Below, piece by piece: positions 1-7,783 of a DNA stretch of 64,000 nt. This DNA comes from Rheinheimera sp. 4Y26 (GTDB lineage Bacteria > Pseudomonadota > Gammaproteobacteria > Enterobacterales > Alteromonadaceae): NCBI RefSeq assembly GCF_025245835.1, contig NZ_JAOBWS010000001.1:310001-374000 (forward strand). The letters run 5' to 3'. Made by a program: the position numbers and the translations under genes. The notes beneath the pieces are model-generated. The model saw nothing but the letters and a program-made list of their open reading frames with translations. It had not been told where the DNA came from and did no database searches. Numbering within the stretch: the stretch's first letter is position 1; every line of letters starts with the position of its first letter.

Positions 1-442
1 CGTAATCGTCACCATCGTCATGGCCCCCCTTGCTGCGTTGCACAGGGCTGGATGTTTCATTCGACAATAGAAAAAGCACGGCACAGGCTTCAATTAACAG
101 GCTTTCGTTATAAGCGCGGATGGTTTTTACCAGCGGTAAATCGGCGTTGTTAAAGGCCACTGTGGTTTTAAAATCGTCCCATGCCGGAGCATTGCCGCTT
201 TTTAACCACTGCGACCATTTGAGTTTGGCTTCACCCGGAAACTTCACCCGGCCATAAAGTGCCACCGGTAGATATTCCGGCACCGACTGCAGCATATCAG
301 GCGCTGCCTGCAAAATGCCTTTGATTTGTTCAGTAAAAGCGGCCAGCGCTTTTGGGGTGTCCGGGTCGTTATAAGAATCAATGTTTTCAAAGGCATCGGT
401 TTTCAGTTGTTCTAACCGTGCTGCGTTAAATTTCTGGCTCAT
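1..442 (-). CDS. Unrecognised protein, N-terminal 147 residues only
   Basis: An open frame starts at the ATG complementary to 440-442 and stays open to the window edge, so the C-terminus is missing. An AGCAGGA-like ribosome site lies just upstream of the ATG. The visible part is soluble and mixed-charge (begins MSQKFNAARLEQL), with no signal peptide. It becomes Gly/Asp-rich near the edge (KGGHDDGDDY). I recognise no family. It follows the J-domain gene on the same strand after 145 bases, so co-transcription is possible. The frame was translated base by base and contains no stop. Confidence 0.7.
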   Translation of the reverse strand, partial: MSQKFNAARLEQLKTDAFENIDSYNDPDTPKALAAFTEQIKGILQAAPDMLQSVPEYLPVALYGRVKFPGEAKLKWSQWLKSGNAPAWDDFKTTVAFNNADLPLVKTIRAYNESLLIEACAVLFLLSNETSSPVQRSKGGHDDGDDY

Positions 443-587
443 GGTGGGTCCTGCTGTATTTTATTGCCAACTGAATGGCATGGTTCCCGCTGTACTTTTT
501 GTTTTGGGCCGCTTTTTTGCCCGCAGCTCTGTGCTGTGGTCTTTGCAGAGCTGGTCGCTTTAACTGCTTGTGGTCTGCAGCGCCGGG

Positions 588-878
588 TTAGCGCGGCGGA
601 TAATATTGCTCCCACAGCTCCTGCATGGCTGCAGTTGGGTCCGGCACTATCACGTTATTAAAATCTTTAATAAAAGCAGCACGTTGCTTTGGGTCTGACA
701 ACACATCATAGGCTTCTTTGACGCGCTGCAGCTGCACTGCGGCCTGCTCTTTGTCATCTTCAGAGCTGCCCTGTAATTTGTCCGGGTGGTATTTATTGGC
801 AAGCCTTTTATAGGCTTTTTTAATCTCTTCTTCGCTGGCGCTGGCTTTTACGCCAAGCACACGGAAATAGTTGATCAT
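588..878 (-). CDS. Small J-domain (DnaJ-like) co-chaperone, 96 aa
   Basis: The protein is almost entirely a J domain. Helix II is basic ([12 protein letters not shown]), the invariant HPD triad is at residues 31-33, and helix III ends in the typical [17 protein letters not shown] domains dock on a DnaK-type Hsp70 and stimulate its ATPase. There is no Gly/Phe linker, zinc-finger or substrate-binding C-terminal domain, only about 25 extra residues ending EQYYPPR. It is therefore a single-domain J protein whose client specificity cannot be read from sequence. The start MINYF is supported by the J domain beginning immediately after it. Confidence 0.9.
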   Translation of the reverse strand: MINYFRVLGVKASASEEEIKKAYKRLANKYHPDKLQGSSEDDKEQAAVQLQRVKEAYDVLSDPKQRAAFIKDFNNVIVPDPTAAMQELWEQYYPPR

Positions 879-975
879 ACAAGGTTCCTGCAGGTGGCGG
901 CCTGTTGATTGACTGTTGCAGTCGCAGGTCGGTGAATGGCGCGATCATAGCAGAAAACCGGCCCTTATCAGCAGG

Positions 976-1620
976 CTAATCTGCGTCCATTAAACATTGT
1001 TGTAGCTGACTGACCGTTTCGACCACTTGCCAGGCACCGGCAAAATCGTAATGGCGGCAAAAGCTGTGTTTGATCACCACACAACGCAAACCGGCGGCGA
1101 TGGCGGCCTGCAGGCCGCGCGGCGAGTCTTCCACCACGATAACCTGCTCTGCTGGCTGGCCGCTTTGCGCCAAACCGCGTAAATAAGGCTCAGGATGGGG
1201 TTTGCCTTGCTTTACTTCATCGCCGGTCAGTACAAACTGAAAATGCGCCAATAGGTTAGTGTGTCTGTGGATCAGCTCAAAATGCTGACGATGTGCGCTG
1301 GTGACAATGCCATGCTGATAACGGGGTTTAAGCTGTGCCAGCAGCGCCGCCATGCCGGGCACAGGGGCAATGTTAACTTCACTGAGCATACTGGCGTAAC
1401 GGCGGTTGCGCTCCAGGCGCAGCGCGGCAATTGCTGTTTCAGTCAGCTGCTCTGGCAATAAATGCCAGGCGCCGATGTTATCCAGTAAAAAACACTGAAA
1501 AAACTGCTGTTCGGTCAGCTCCAGCCCCAGTGTTTGATAAAAGTCGCGGTTGCACTGGTAATACAGTGCTTCGGTGTCAACCAGTACTCCATCGTTGTCC
1601 CACAAAATAAAATTAGCCAT
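976..1620 (-). CDS. HAD-superfamily phosphatase, subclass IA
   Basis: A 214-residue haloacid dehalogenase-fold hydrolase. Motif I is DNDG with nucleophile D8 and acid/base D10, motif II is VTS near residues 106-108, motif III contains K140 in GKPHPEPY, and motif IV is VVEDS (E164-D165). The helical cap between motifs I and II is the C1 type of the beta-phosphoglucomutase/YieH/YniC group. These enzymes dephosphorylate small sugar phosphates or related metabolites in the cytoplasm. The exact substrate is not predictable. It is a separate monocistron on the minus strand, divergent from rmlC. Confidence 0.88.
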   Translation of the reverse strand: MANFILWDNDGVLVDTEALYYQCNRDFYQTLGLELTEQQFFQCFLLDNIGAWHLLPEQLTETAIAALRLERNRRYASMLSEVNIAPVPGMAALLAQLKPRYQHGIVTSAHRQHFELIHRHTNLLAHFQFVLTGDEVKQGKPHPEPYLRGLAQSGQPAEQVIVVEDSPRGLQAAIAAGLRCVVIKHSFCRHYDFAGAWQVVETVSQLQQCLMDAD

Positions 1621-1813
1621 GCTGCTGCCTGTGGCATAAAAAGTTGCGGCGATTATTCACAGCAGCTTACAACAGCGCAAGTTGAATGCGGCCGGCGAAC
1701 AGCATTTGCTGCTGTGTCCTGCTCTGGGCGGCTGACTTGCGTTTTTCTGAAAATCACCGACAATGCCGCCATTGCGGCATTTTTGCCTGCAACAAGTTCT
1801 GAAAGGCCGCTTT

Positions 1814-2359
1814 ATGCAGATGATCCCAACCCAAATTCCTGATGTGGTGATATTACAACCGCGCGTTTTTACCGACGAACGGGGTTATTTTTTGCAGAGT
1901 TTTCAGCAGCAACAATATCAGCAGTTGCTGGGGCGAACGCTGAATTTTGTGCAGGACAACCATTCTCATTCCAAAGCCGGAGTGCTGCGCGGTTTGCATT
2001 ATCAGTTGCAACAGCCGCAGGGCAAACTGATCCGGGTGGTGCAGGGCGAAATTTTTGATGTGGCAGTGGATTTGCGGCGCTCGTCGCCTACTTTTGGTCA
2101 GTGGGTGGGGCAGCTGTTATCGGCGGAGAATCAGCAGCAGCTGTGGATCCCGGAAGGTTTTGCCCATGGTTTTCTGGTGTTGTCAGAAAGTGCTGATGTG
2201 CATTACAAAACTACAGATTATTACCAGCCGGCAGCCGAGCGCAGTATCAGATTTGATGATGTACAGCTTGCCATTGACTGGCCGCTCAAAGGCACGCCGT
2301 TATTGTCGGCCAAAGATGCCGCAGCGCCGGCTTTTGCCGACGCTGCCTATTTTGCTTAA
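1814..2359 (+). CDS. rfbC: dTDP-4-dehydrorhamnose 3,5-epimerase
   Basis: A cupin-fold epimerase of 181 residues, third step of dTDP-L-rhamnose synthesis from dTDP-4-keto-6-deoxyglucose. Family motifs are present: DERGYF (21-26), RGLHYQ with the catalytic-type H62, QGKLIRVV (K71), IPEGFAHGF (112-120) and the aromatic YKTTDYY (131-137). The ATG at 1814 was preferred over an upstream in-frame ATG at 1763 because a GAAAGG ribosome site lies at 1801-1806 and the cupin begins directly after it. rfbA, rfbB and rfbD are not next to it, so this copy is an orphan or has partners elsewhere. Confidence 0.9.
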   Translation: MQMIPTQIPDVVILQPRVFTDERGYFLQSFQQQQYQQLLGRTLNFVQDNHSHSKAGVLRGLHYQLQQPQGKLIRVVQGEIFDVAVDLRRSSPTFGQWVGQLLSAENQQQLWIPEGFAHGFLVLSESADVHYKTTDYYQPAAERSIRFDDVQLAIDWPLKGTPLLSAKDAAAPAFADAAYFA

Positions 2360-2377
2360 CGGCTTTATCCGCTTCTT

Positions 2378-3265
2378 TCAGGGCTGATAAGTGACGGTAA
2401 ATAAGGTTTGGGCGCCCGGCAAATGCCGTTGTGTTTCTTGATTGGCGGCCGTGATAAACACATGCGGAATACCGGGTAACTGCGGTAATACCTGCATATA
2501 ATCAAAAGGTTCCGGTGCTTTTTTCAGCAGCAGGTGATCAGGCGTGCCGCCCAGTTCAATTTTCCGGTATTGATAAGCTGGGTATTGTTGTTGATACCAG
2601 GCCAGGATCTCAGTGGCGGATGCCGTTGAAGCAAAAGATACGCCGGGTAAACTTTTTACACTCTGATCGCCAAATTGCACCATGCCCTGCGCCGGTAAAT
2701 GCACCAGCACTTTACTGCCCGGATACATAGGCGCCGGAATACCGGCCGTAGTGCCCTGGCTGGCGTTCACCAGCATATCCACGTTCGAGCGCAGTTGTGC
2801 TATGCCTTCCTGCTGCAATTTATTGGTTAACTGTTCAATTTGCATTTGTTCGGCGGCAGTTGGCTCTCTGTCGCCAATTTTGTCAAACAGCGCGTCCAGC
2901 TGAGTTGCGGCCGAAGTTTGCTGTTGTTGCTGCTGTGCCTGTGCTGCCAGTTGTTCACACTTTTTCACCGCCGCGGGTGATACGCCAGTGCTTTGGATCA
3001 GTTTGGTTTTGACACATTGTTCGCTTGGCATGCCATTGGCGGCGAGCGGACATTGTTGTAAAGCGCGGGCTAAATGTTGTTTTAAGCTGGCGTTGCTCAC
3101 CCCACTACAATTGGCCGCCTGTTGTAATAAGCCTGACTGCTCAGCCATTTGCAGTAACAATTGTTGTTGCGCCGGGGGGATAGTTTGCGCGCTGACTGTG
3201 GTTGCAAAAAGCACCACAGTGGTCAGGCATAATACTGGGGTTAACAACGGTTTGAACTGATACAT
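2378..3265 (-). CDS. Secreted protein of unknown function, Gln-rich
   Basis: A 295-residue protein with a Sec signal peptide (MYQFKPLLTP..., hydrophobic stretch, likely cleavage after VSA near residue 26). The N-terminal half is helical and Gln/Ala-rich with four cysteines (NCSGV, QQCPL, EQCVK, KKCEQ). These could form two disulfides in the periplasm. The C-terminal half is a compact mixed region (PGVSFASTASATEILAWYQQ, then YQYRKIELGG). I recognise no family. AAGGAA lies just upstream of the ATG. It is convergent with rfbC. Confidence 0.75.
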   Translation of the reverse strand: MYQFKPLLTPVLCLTTVVLFATTVSAQTIPPAQQQLLLQMAEQSGLLQQAANCSGVSNASLKQHLARALQQCPLAANGMPSEQCVKTKLIQSTGVSPAAVKKCEQLAAQAQQQQQQTSAATQLDALFDKIGDREPTAAEQMQIEQLTNKLQQEGIAQLRSNVDMLVNASQGTTAGIPAPMYPGSKVLVHLPAQGMVQFGDQSVKSLPGVSFASTASATEILAWYQQQYPAYQYRKIELGGTPDHLLLKKAPEPFDYMQVLPQLPGIPHVFITAANQETQRHLPGAQTLFTVTYQP

Positions 3266-3436
3266 ATCGCTATTTCCTTGCTGTAAAAGTTAAAAATACA
3301 GTATCTGGCTGTTCGCTGACTATCGGATGAACAAAGCCAATCAAATTATCATCGCTTACAAATTGCAGCGCAGCATCTGAGCCTGACGGTTATACCAGCA
3401 ACATTGTTTTTGCATGGTTCAACAAGGCATGAATAA

Positions 3437-3613
3437 ATGATGAAAAAAACTTTCCCGGTTGCTGCTTGTGTGGTTACTGCGGGTGCAAGTGCAAGTGCAA
3501 GTGCAACGCTAAGAAAACCTATTGATGCCCAACAGCGGCTATGACGGTAAATACAATGCAGCATTGCATATTGCCGAACACGAAAAAACGGTAAGGCTTT
3601 TGAACTCAACTGA
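3437..3613 (+). pseudogene. Frameshifted remnant of a small secreted protein
   Basis: The ATG at 3437 opens a classic signal peptide (MMKKTFPVAACVVTAG followed by Ala-Ser repeats) but hits a stop at 3542-3544. An overlapping frame then reads sensibly (MPNSGYDGKYNAALHIAEHE from 3525). Within the A-run at 3583-3588, one extra A would restore a sensible C-terminus (EKNGKAFELN) ending at the TGA at 3611-3613. Two frame changes in under 180 bases, with protein-like sequence in each segment, suggest a recently decayed gene. Alternatives are a programmed shift or sequencing indels in the repeat and homopolymer. Confidence 0.35.
3485..3505 (+). repeat. Hexanucleotide direct repeat (GCAAGT)
   Basis: Three perfect GCAAGT units plus a partial GCA encode alternating Ala-Ser just before the likely signal-peptidase site of the degraded frame. 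Changes in unit number keep frame, so the repeat itself does not explain the later frameshift. Confidence 0.7.
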
Positions 3614-3743
3614 AGCTTTAGTCTGGCTGGGGGCGGCAACTTTGGGCTAGCCATTGGGTGTGTTTTACACCAGAAGTACAAAGTGTGGCGACGCAAAAAT
3701 TCTGCAGTTTAAACCTGCAGTGCCAGTTATACTGTCGCCCCAT

Positions 3744-3760
3744 CGCCTGACGTTCAGGCG
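3744..3760. promoter_or_regulatory. Perfect 7-bp inverted repeat upstream of the metzincin lipoprotein
   Basis: CGCCTGA and TCAGGCG arms are separated by three bases, about 105 bases before the lipoprotein ATG. No T-tract follows, so it is not an obvious terminator. An operator or a leader hairpin is possible. No known regulator consensus was recognised. Confidence 0.4.
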
Positions 3761-3864
3761 AATAGTTTGGAAAATCAAGTGCATAGTCAGGCCTGCAGCC
3801 CGACAAACAGAGTAACCCATATCAAGGACGACGCCGCAGTTGCGGTAGTCACAGGAGTAACAAT

Positions 3865-6800
3865 ATGAACAACAGAATCTGGTTATTTCTGCTGGTTATC
3901 ATTGCTTTAACGGGCTGTGGTGGCGGTAGTGGTGATGACAGTACTGTCACAGAGAAGCCGGTTGTATCAGAGACCTCAAACTTTCTGATAAGTACCGAAG
4001 CAGGTTCAGGTGGTACGATCAGCCCGGCGAGCGCTCAGGTAAAAGCCGGGCAAACTGCAACTTTTAGCGTATTACCACAAACCGGTTTTGTTATTGATAG
4101 CGCTACGGGTTGTAATGGCACACTCGATGGCTTGAGTTATAGCACTGCTGCGGTCAATGCAGCTTGTACCGTTAAAGTCAGCTTTAAAAAACAAATTTTG
4201 TTATTAACTGCAACTGCCAGTAGTGGCGGCAGTATTTCGCCCAGTGAGCAAAATATTGCTTATGGCGAGCCGGCAGAGTGGACTTTGTCGCCATCTCAAG
4301 GTTATTTAATTGACAGTGTCACGGGTTGTCATGGCAGCCTGAATGGCAATCTGTACAAAGTCGCGGCTGTAACAACGGCCTGTCAGGTGCGTGCTGTTTT
4401 TAAATTGCAAACATTTGTGGTGAGTGCGAGCTGGGGCTTGGGCGGGCGCTTAACACCTGTGAGTCAGGTTGCTGAGTTGGGGGCTACCGCTCGGTTAAAT
4501 GTGCTCCCTGACAAAGGGTATATGCTGGATCAAATTAGTGGTTGTGGCGGCAATATGATGGGTGATCTGTACCAAACGGCACCCATGAAGGCTGATTGTC
4601 AGGTGGCCGCCACTTTCTCCCCCATCAGTTATCAGGTCAGTGCCAGCAGCAGCGAAGGTGGACGCATCAGTCCAGCCAGCCAGCAAGTGCAACATGGTGA
4701 TCAAGTACGATTCACTCTAACAGCCGACAGTGGCTTTGATATCACTACGGCCAGCGGCTGTAATGGAGTGCTGAATGGCAATATTTACACCACAGGCCCT
4801 GTCACTGCACCTTGTGCTGTTACTGCCAGTTTTAACCCCGATTCTGTGGTGGTGTTCCCTGATCCAAATCTGGACTCAGCTATTCGGGGGTGGTTAAAAA
4901 TTGATGCCGGCGCAGCTATTCCCAAGAGCCGGTTGGCAGCTTTAACTGAGCTGGATATTTTTTTGCAAAACGTTGTCGATTTGCAGGGGTTGCAACATGC
5001 GGTAAACCTAGTTTACCTGAACTTAAGTTACAATAAAATTGAACGGCTGGAACCGCTGCAGAATTTAAGTAAACTGCGTAATCTTTTTTTGGAATACAAC
5101 CCCATCGTGGATTTTTCGCCGCTAAAAGACCTGTCGGCACTTCGTCAATTAAGGATTCGTCAGCCGAAGACGACGGATTTGTCACCACTGCAAGGTTTAG
5201 CGCTGACTAGCCTTGAATTGTCTCACCCGGCCGCGATGGATTTAACGCCGTTGCGTGGTATGCCTCTGAAATACTTTTCGCTATTGTGGAGTGCTACTTC
5301 GGATATTAGCCCTTTAGCCGACGCACCTTTAAAGTCTTTGGATCTGCACGGCAGTAAAGTGCAGGATATTTCTGCGCTGCGTAATTTAGGGCAGTTAGAG
5401 CGTGTTGATCTCGGCGGAAGCGAAATAACTGATTTAAATCCGTTGTTGCAGGCGGACACTTTGCTTTCAGTGAGTCTTTACCGCAGTTTGTTAACTGACT
5501 TTTCAGTGCTGAAAAATCTCAATTTTGCCCAAAATGCTTCGTTGTCAGTGTCTGGATGTATTGATCAACAAGGTTATTCACTGCATCTCGACGAACTGAA
5601 TGCGCTTAAAGCCAAATACAATTTAAATTTGTCCTTGTACGATGACAAACGTGATGATTGCCCTGATACCTTTGCTGGCGTGACGCTGAATGCACAAGGG
5701 CAAGTGCAAAACCGTCAGCTCAGTTACAACTGGCAGGCCAGTGGCAGTAGCACAACTTTGCATTGTGCCTTGTATCTGGACTTGGATGATCAGATGCCAG
5801 GAACCCCTGTTAGTCCAATGCAAGCCTGTGGTAACGGTGGTCAGCGGTTGTTTAGCGGTTATCAGGCCGACCAGTTCAGGCCTGCCATTTTGTTTGACAA
5901 CGGCATTGGCGGTGAAAAGCTGGTGCGGATGGCTGAAGTGGGGGCAGCACCTGCTGTTGCTGCGTTGCAATCAGTGGATTTAAGTCAGGTCACGTTGTCG
6001 AAAAAACCTTTGTTAACACAACAACGTGATGGCTTGTTACGACTGCACGTCACCGCAGCGACAGCCCCGGCAGTGCTGCCGAAGTTACAGGTGCAATTGA
6101 GTTTAAATGGCAGCACCACTTTGCTGGATGCCATAGCACCGACTCAGCCTTTACCTGCCAGTAAAGTGCATAGCAGTCTGAATCACAGTTATAAACTGAC
6201 AGTGCCGGCCAGCTGGATGAAAACCGGTGTAGTGTTGAAAGTATTACAGGATGGCGTACAAGTCAGAGAGCTTACGCCGGCATTTGCTGCGGAACGGCCC
6301 TTAGCCATTCGGATAGTGCCTTTCCAGCTGGGTGACAGCGTGGCGACATTGCCTGCAGTGGACTTTGTGCAGCACACTGTGCAGAAGTTCTGGCCTTTTA
6401 CCGCTGTGGATGTACGACCCCGTGCGCCTTATCAGTTGCAGGTGGATGGAACAAAAACAACGGCTTACGTGATGCTGGACCAGTTGTCTGACCTGCGTTC
6501 TATCGAAAACGAACAGGTTTATTATTATGGATATTTTAAACCTGAGATGGGAGATGGCTGTTGTGCTGGTCTGGGGTATATCGCCTTTCCGGCCGCTGTT
6601 GGTTTTGATACCGACAATGACGGCAACACGTTGGCGCATGAACTTGGTCACAATTTTGGTCGTCCGCATGTTGATTGCGGCAATCCTTCCGGCACTGATC
6701 CAATGTATCCCTACAACCCCAAATCAATTGGCTCTTATGGTTTGGCGCCGGATTTTAGCAGTACCTTTTCGCCCGGAACTTACAGTGATGTGATGTCTTA

Positions 6801-7497
6801 TTGCCGCCCCAGGCATGTATCCGATTACAACGTGGCAGCGGTACAGGATTTTGTGCTTAAAAACCCACCAGCCTCTTTTCCTGCCGCTTTGACAGCACCA
6901 ACGCAGCAACAAAGTTTAACCGCGGCAAGCGCACAAGGCGCTGGCGCTTTGTATCTGAGTGGCAGTTTTAGTCAGGGAAAAATGAATATCCGTAGTTTAG
7001 TGCCGTTATCGCGCGCGCCCAATGACATAGCGCAAAGTGATGTCGTGCTTCGGCTACTGGATGCACAGGGGCGCTGGCATCAGTTTAATGTGCTGCTGCA
7101 ACAATATGACCATGCCGAGGGGCAAGTGGAGCAACGTTTCCAGCTGGAAATCCCGGCGTTAACCATTAGAAAAATGCAAATATGGCGGGCGAATGAGCAG
7201 CTGGCGGAGTTATCTCAGGATGCTCAGTTATTGGCTCAATCGCAACAACAGCTACAAAGCCTTGCTCGCAATATCAAAGTGCAGGAAAAGTCCAATGAAG
7301 TTTGCGTCAGTTGGCCTGCTGATGGTGCTGCCAGTGTCACTTTATTACATCGGCAGAATGGTCAGGATTTTGTGTTGGCGCTTAATGAAAAATCTGCCGA
7401 TTTCTGCCGTGACAGCAGCACATTACCGCCAGGCGGGGAATGGCGGCTGAGCTGGCGGCAGCAATTGTTGCTTCGAGAGTTTGTACAACAACGTTAA
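3865..7497 (+). CDS. Large surface lipoprotein: four InlB-like repeats, LRRs and a metzincin-type protease domain
   Basis: 1210 residues with a lipoprotein signal (lipobox LTGC, Cys18; Gly at +2, so outer-membrane sorting is expected). Residues about 40-324 hold four tandem repeats of the divergent InlB-B type. The cysteine pairs C83/C101, C155/C173, C227/C245 and C299/C317 recur every 72 residues, probably one disulfide per repeat. Residues about 330-600 are internalin-like leucine-rich repeats (LxxLxxL with DLSPL steps). Residues about 800-1010 form a zinc protease domain: HELGHNFGRPH with ligands H925, H929 and H935 and catalytic E926, and a Met-turn at M977 (DVMSYC). The C-terminal 200 residues are unassigned. 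All catalytic elements are intact. It is probably a secreted or surface-tethered metalloprotease that binds polymer or protein ligands; the target is unknown. It is monocistronic with its own terminator. Confidence 0.85.
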   Translation: MNNRIWLFLLVIIALTGCGGGSGDDSTVTEKPVVSETSNFLISTEAGSGGTISPASAQVKAGQTATFSVLPQTGFVIDSATGCNGTLDGLSYSTAAVNAACTVKVSFKKQILLLTATASSGGSISPSEQNIAYGEPAEWTLSPSQGYLIDSVTGCHGSLNGNLYKVAAVTTACQVRAVFKLQTFVVSASWGLGGRLTPVSQVAELGATARLNVLPDKGYMLDQISGCGGNMMGDLYQTAPMKADCQVAATFSPISYQVSASSSEGGRISPASQQVQHGDQVRFTLTADSGFDITTASGCNGVLNGNIYTTGPVTAPCAVTASFNPDSVVVFPDPNLDSAIRGWLKIDAGAAIPKSRLAALTELDIFLQNVVDLQGLQHAVNLVYLNLSYNKIERLEPLQNLSKLRNLFLEYNPIVDFSPLKDLSALRQLRIRQPKTTDLSPLQGLALTSLELSHPAAMDLTPLRGMPLKYFSLLWSATSDISPLADAPLKSLDLHGSKVQDISALRNLGQLERVDLGGSEITDLNPLLQADTLLSVSLYRSLLTDFSVLKNLNFAQNASLSVSGCIDQQGYSLHLDELNALKAKYNLNLSLYDDKRDDCPDTFAGVTLNAQGQVQNRQLSYNWQASGSSTTLHCALYLDLDDQMPGTPVSPMQACGNGGQRLFSGYQADQFRPAILFDNGIGGEKLVRMAEVGAAPAVAALQSVDLSQVTLSKKPLLTQQRDGLLRLHVTAATAPAVLPKLQVQLSLNGSTTLLDAIAPTQPLPASKVHSSLNHSYKLTVPASWMKTGVVLKVLQDGVQVRELTPAFAAERPLAIRIVPFQLGDSVATLPAVDFVQHTVQKFWPFTAVDVRPRAPYQLQVDGTKTTAYVMLDQLSDLRSIENEQVYYYGYFKPEMGDGCCAGLGYIAFPAAVGFDTDNDGNTLAHELGHNFGRPHVDCGNPSGTDPMYPYNPKSIGSYGLAPDFSSTFSPGTYSDVMSYCRPRHVSDYNVAAVQDFVLKNPPASFPAALTAPTQQQSLTAASAQGAGALYLSGSFSQGKMNIRSLVPLSRAPNDIAQSDVVLRLLDAQGRWHQFNVLLQQYDHAEGQVEQRFQLEIPALTIRKMQIWRANEQLAELSQDAQLLAQSQQQLQSLARNIKVQEKSNEVCVSWPADGAASVTLLHRQNGQDFVLALNEKSADFCRDSSTLPPGGEWRLSWRQQLLLREFVQQR

Positions 7498-7503
7498 AAA
7501 AAC

Positions 7504-7536
7504 AGGGCGCCGCTAGTTGGGCGCCCTTTGTTTTTC
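7504..7536 (+). terminator. Rho-independent terminator of the metzincin lipoprotein gene
   Basis: AGGGCGCC (7504-7511) pairs perfectly with GGCGCCCT (7520-7527) across an 8-base loop and is followed by a T-rich run to 7535. It lies 7 bases after the lipoprotein stop codon. Confidence 0.85.
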
Positions 7537-7560
7537 CCGCTTTTGTGCCAAAAGACAGCC

Positions 7561-7604
7561 TTGTTGCAGATGCCGCACAACGGCATCGCACCTTGCTGCA
7601 ACAA
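7561..7604. repeat. Nested inverted repeat in the spacer before the M23 peptidase gene
   Basis: Outer arms TTGTTGCAG (7561-7569) and CTGCAACAA (7596-7604) are perfect. An inner ATGCCG/CGGCAT pair (7570-7575, 7581-7586) sits inside them. There is no T-tract and it lies about 180 bases before the next ATG. It could be a leader structure or a leftover repeat element. Nothing else was recognised in the spacer. Confidence 0.5.
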
Positions 7605-7783
7605 CGATGTGTTGCAGCCTTGTCGCTGGAACTGTTGTTACCCATGTTGTTCCGTCAGCTGTTTGTGACATCAGGCTGACAAATTTGTGATATTTATTTT
7701 TCGTCGCTTTTACCCTTATCTGCTGCGGCTAGAGTGAAGATTGGCTGCATAGGGCCAGACTCAAACCTCAGAAGGACGAACCG

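Larger units (their letters stand above)
3266..3864. other. Gene-poor interval with degraded coding sequence and regulatory dyads
   Basis: No intact gene of convincing size lies here. The stretch holds a decayed small secreted-protein frame (3437-3613) with a hexanucleotide repeat in its signal-peptide region, and a perfect inverted repeat at 3744-3760. The last 20 bases form the leader of the large lipoprotein gene, with an ACAGGAG ribosome site directly before its ATG at 3865. Two minus-strand open frames in the interval lack ribosome sites and family features and are taken as chance. Confidence 0.6.

Noticed and set aside
3349-3806. Two minus-strand frames in the gene-poor interval
   Set aside because: They overlap each other and the degraded plus-strand gene and have no ribosome sites or recognisable domains.
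7440-7679. 79-codon frame over the lipoprotein terminator
   Set aside because: It runs through the end of the metzincin gene and its terminator hairpin, and has no ribosome site.
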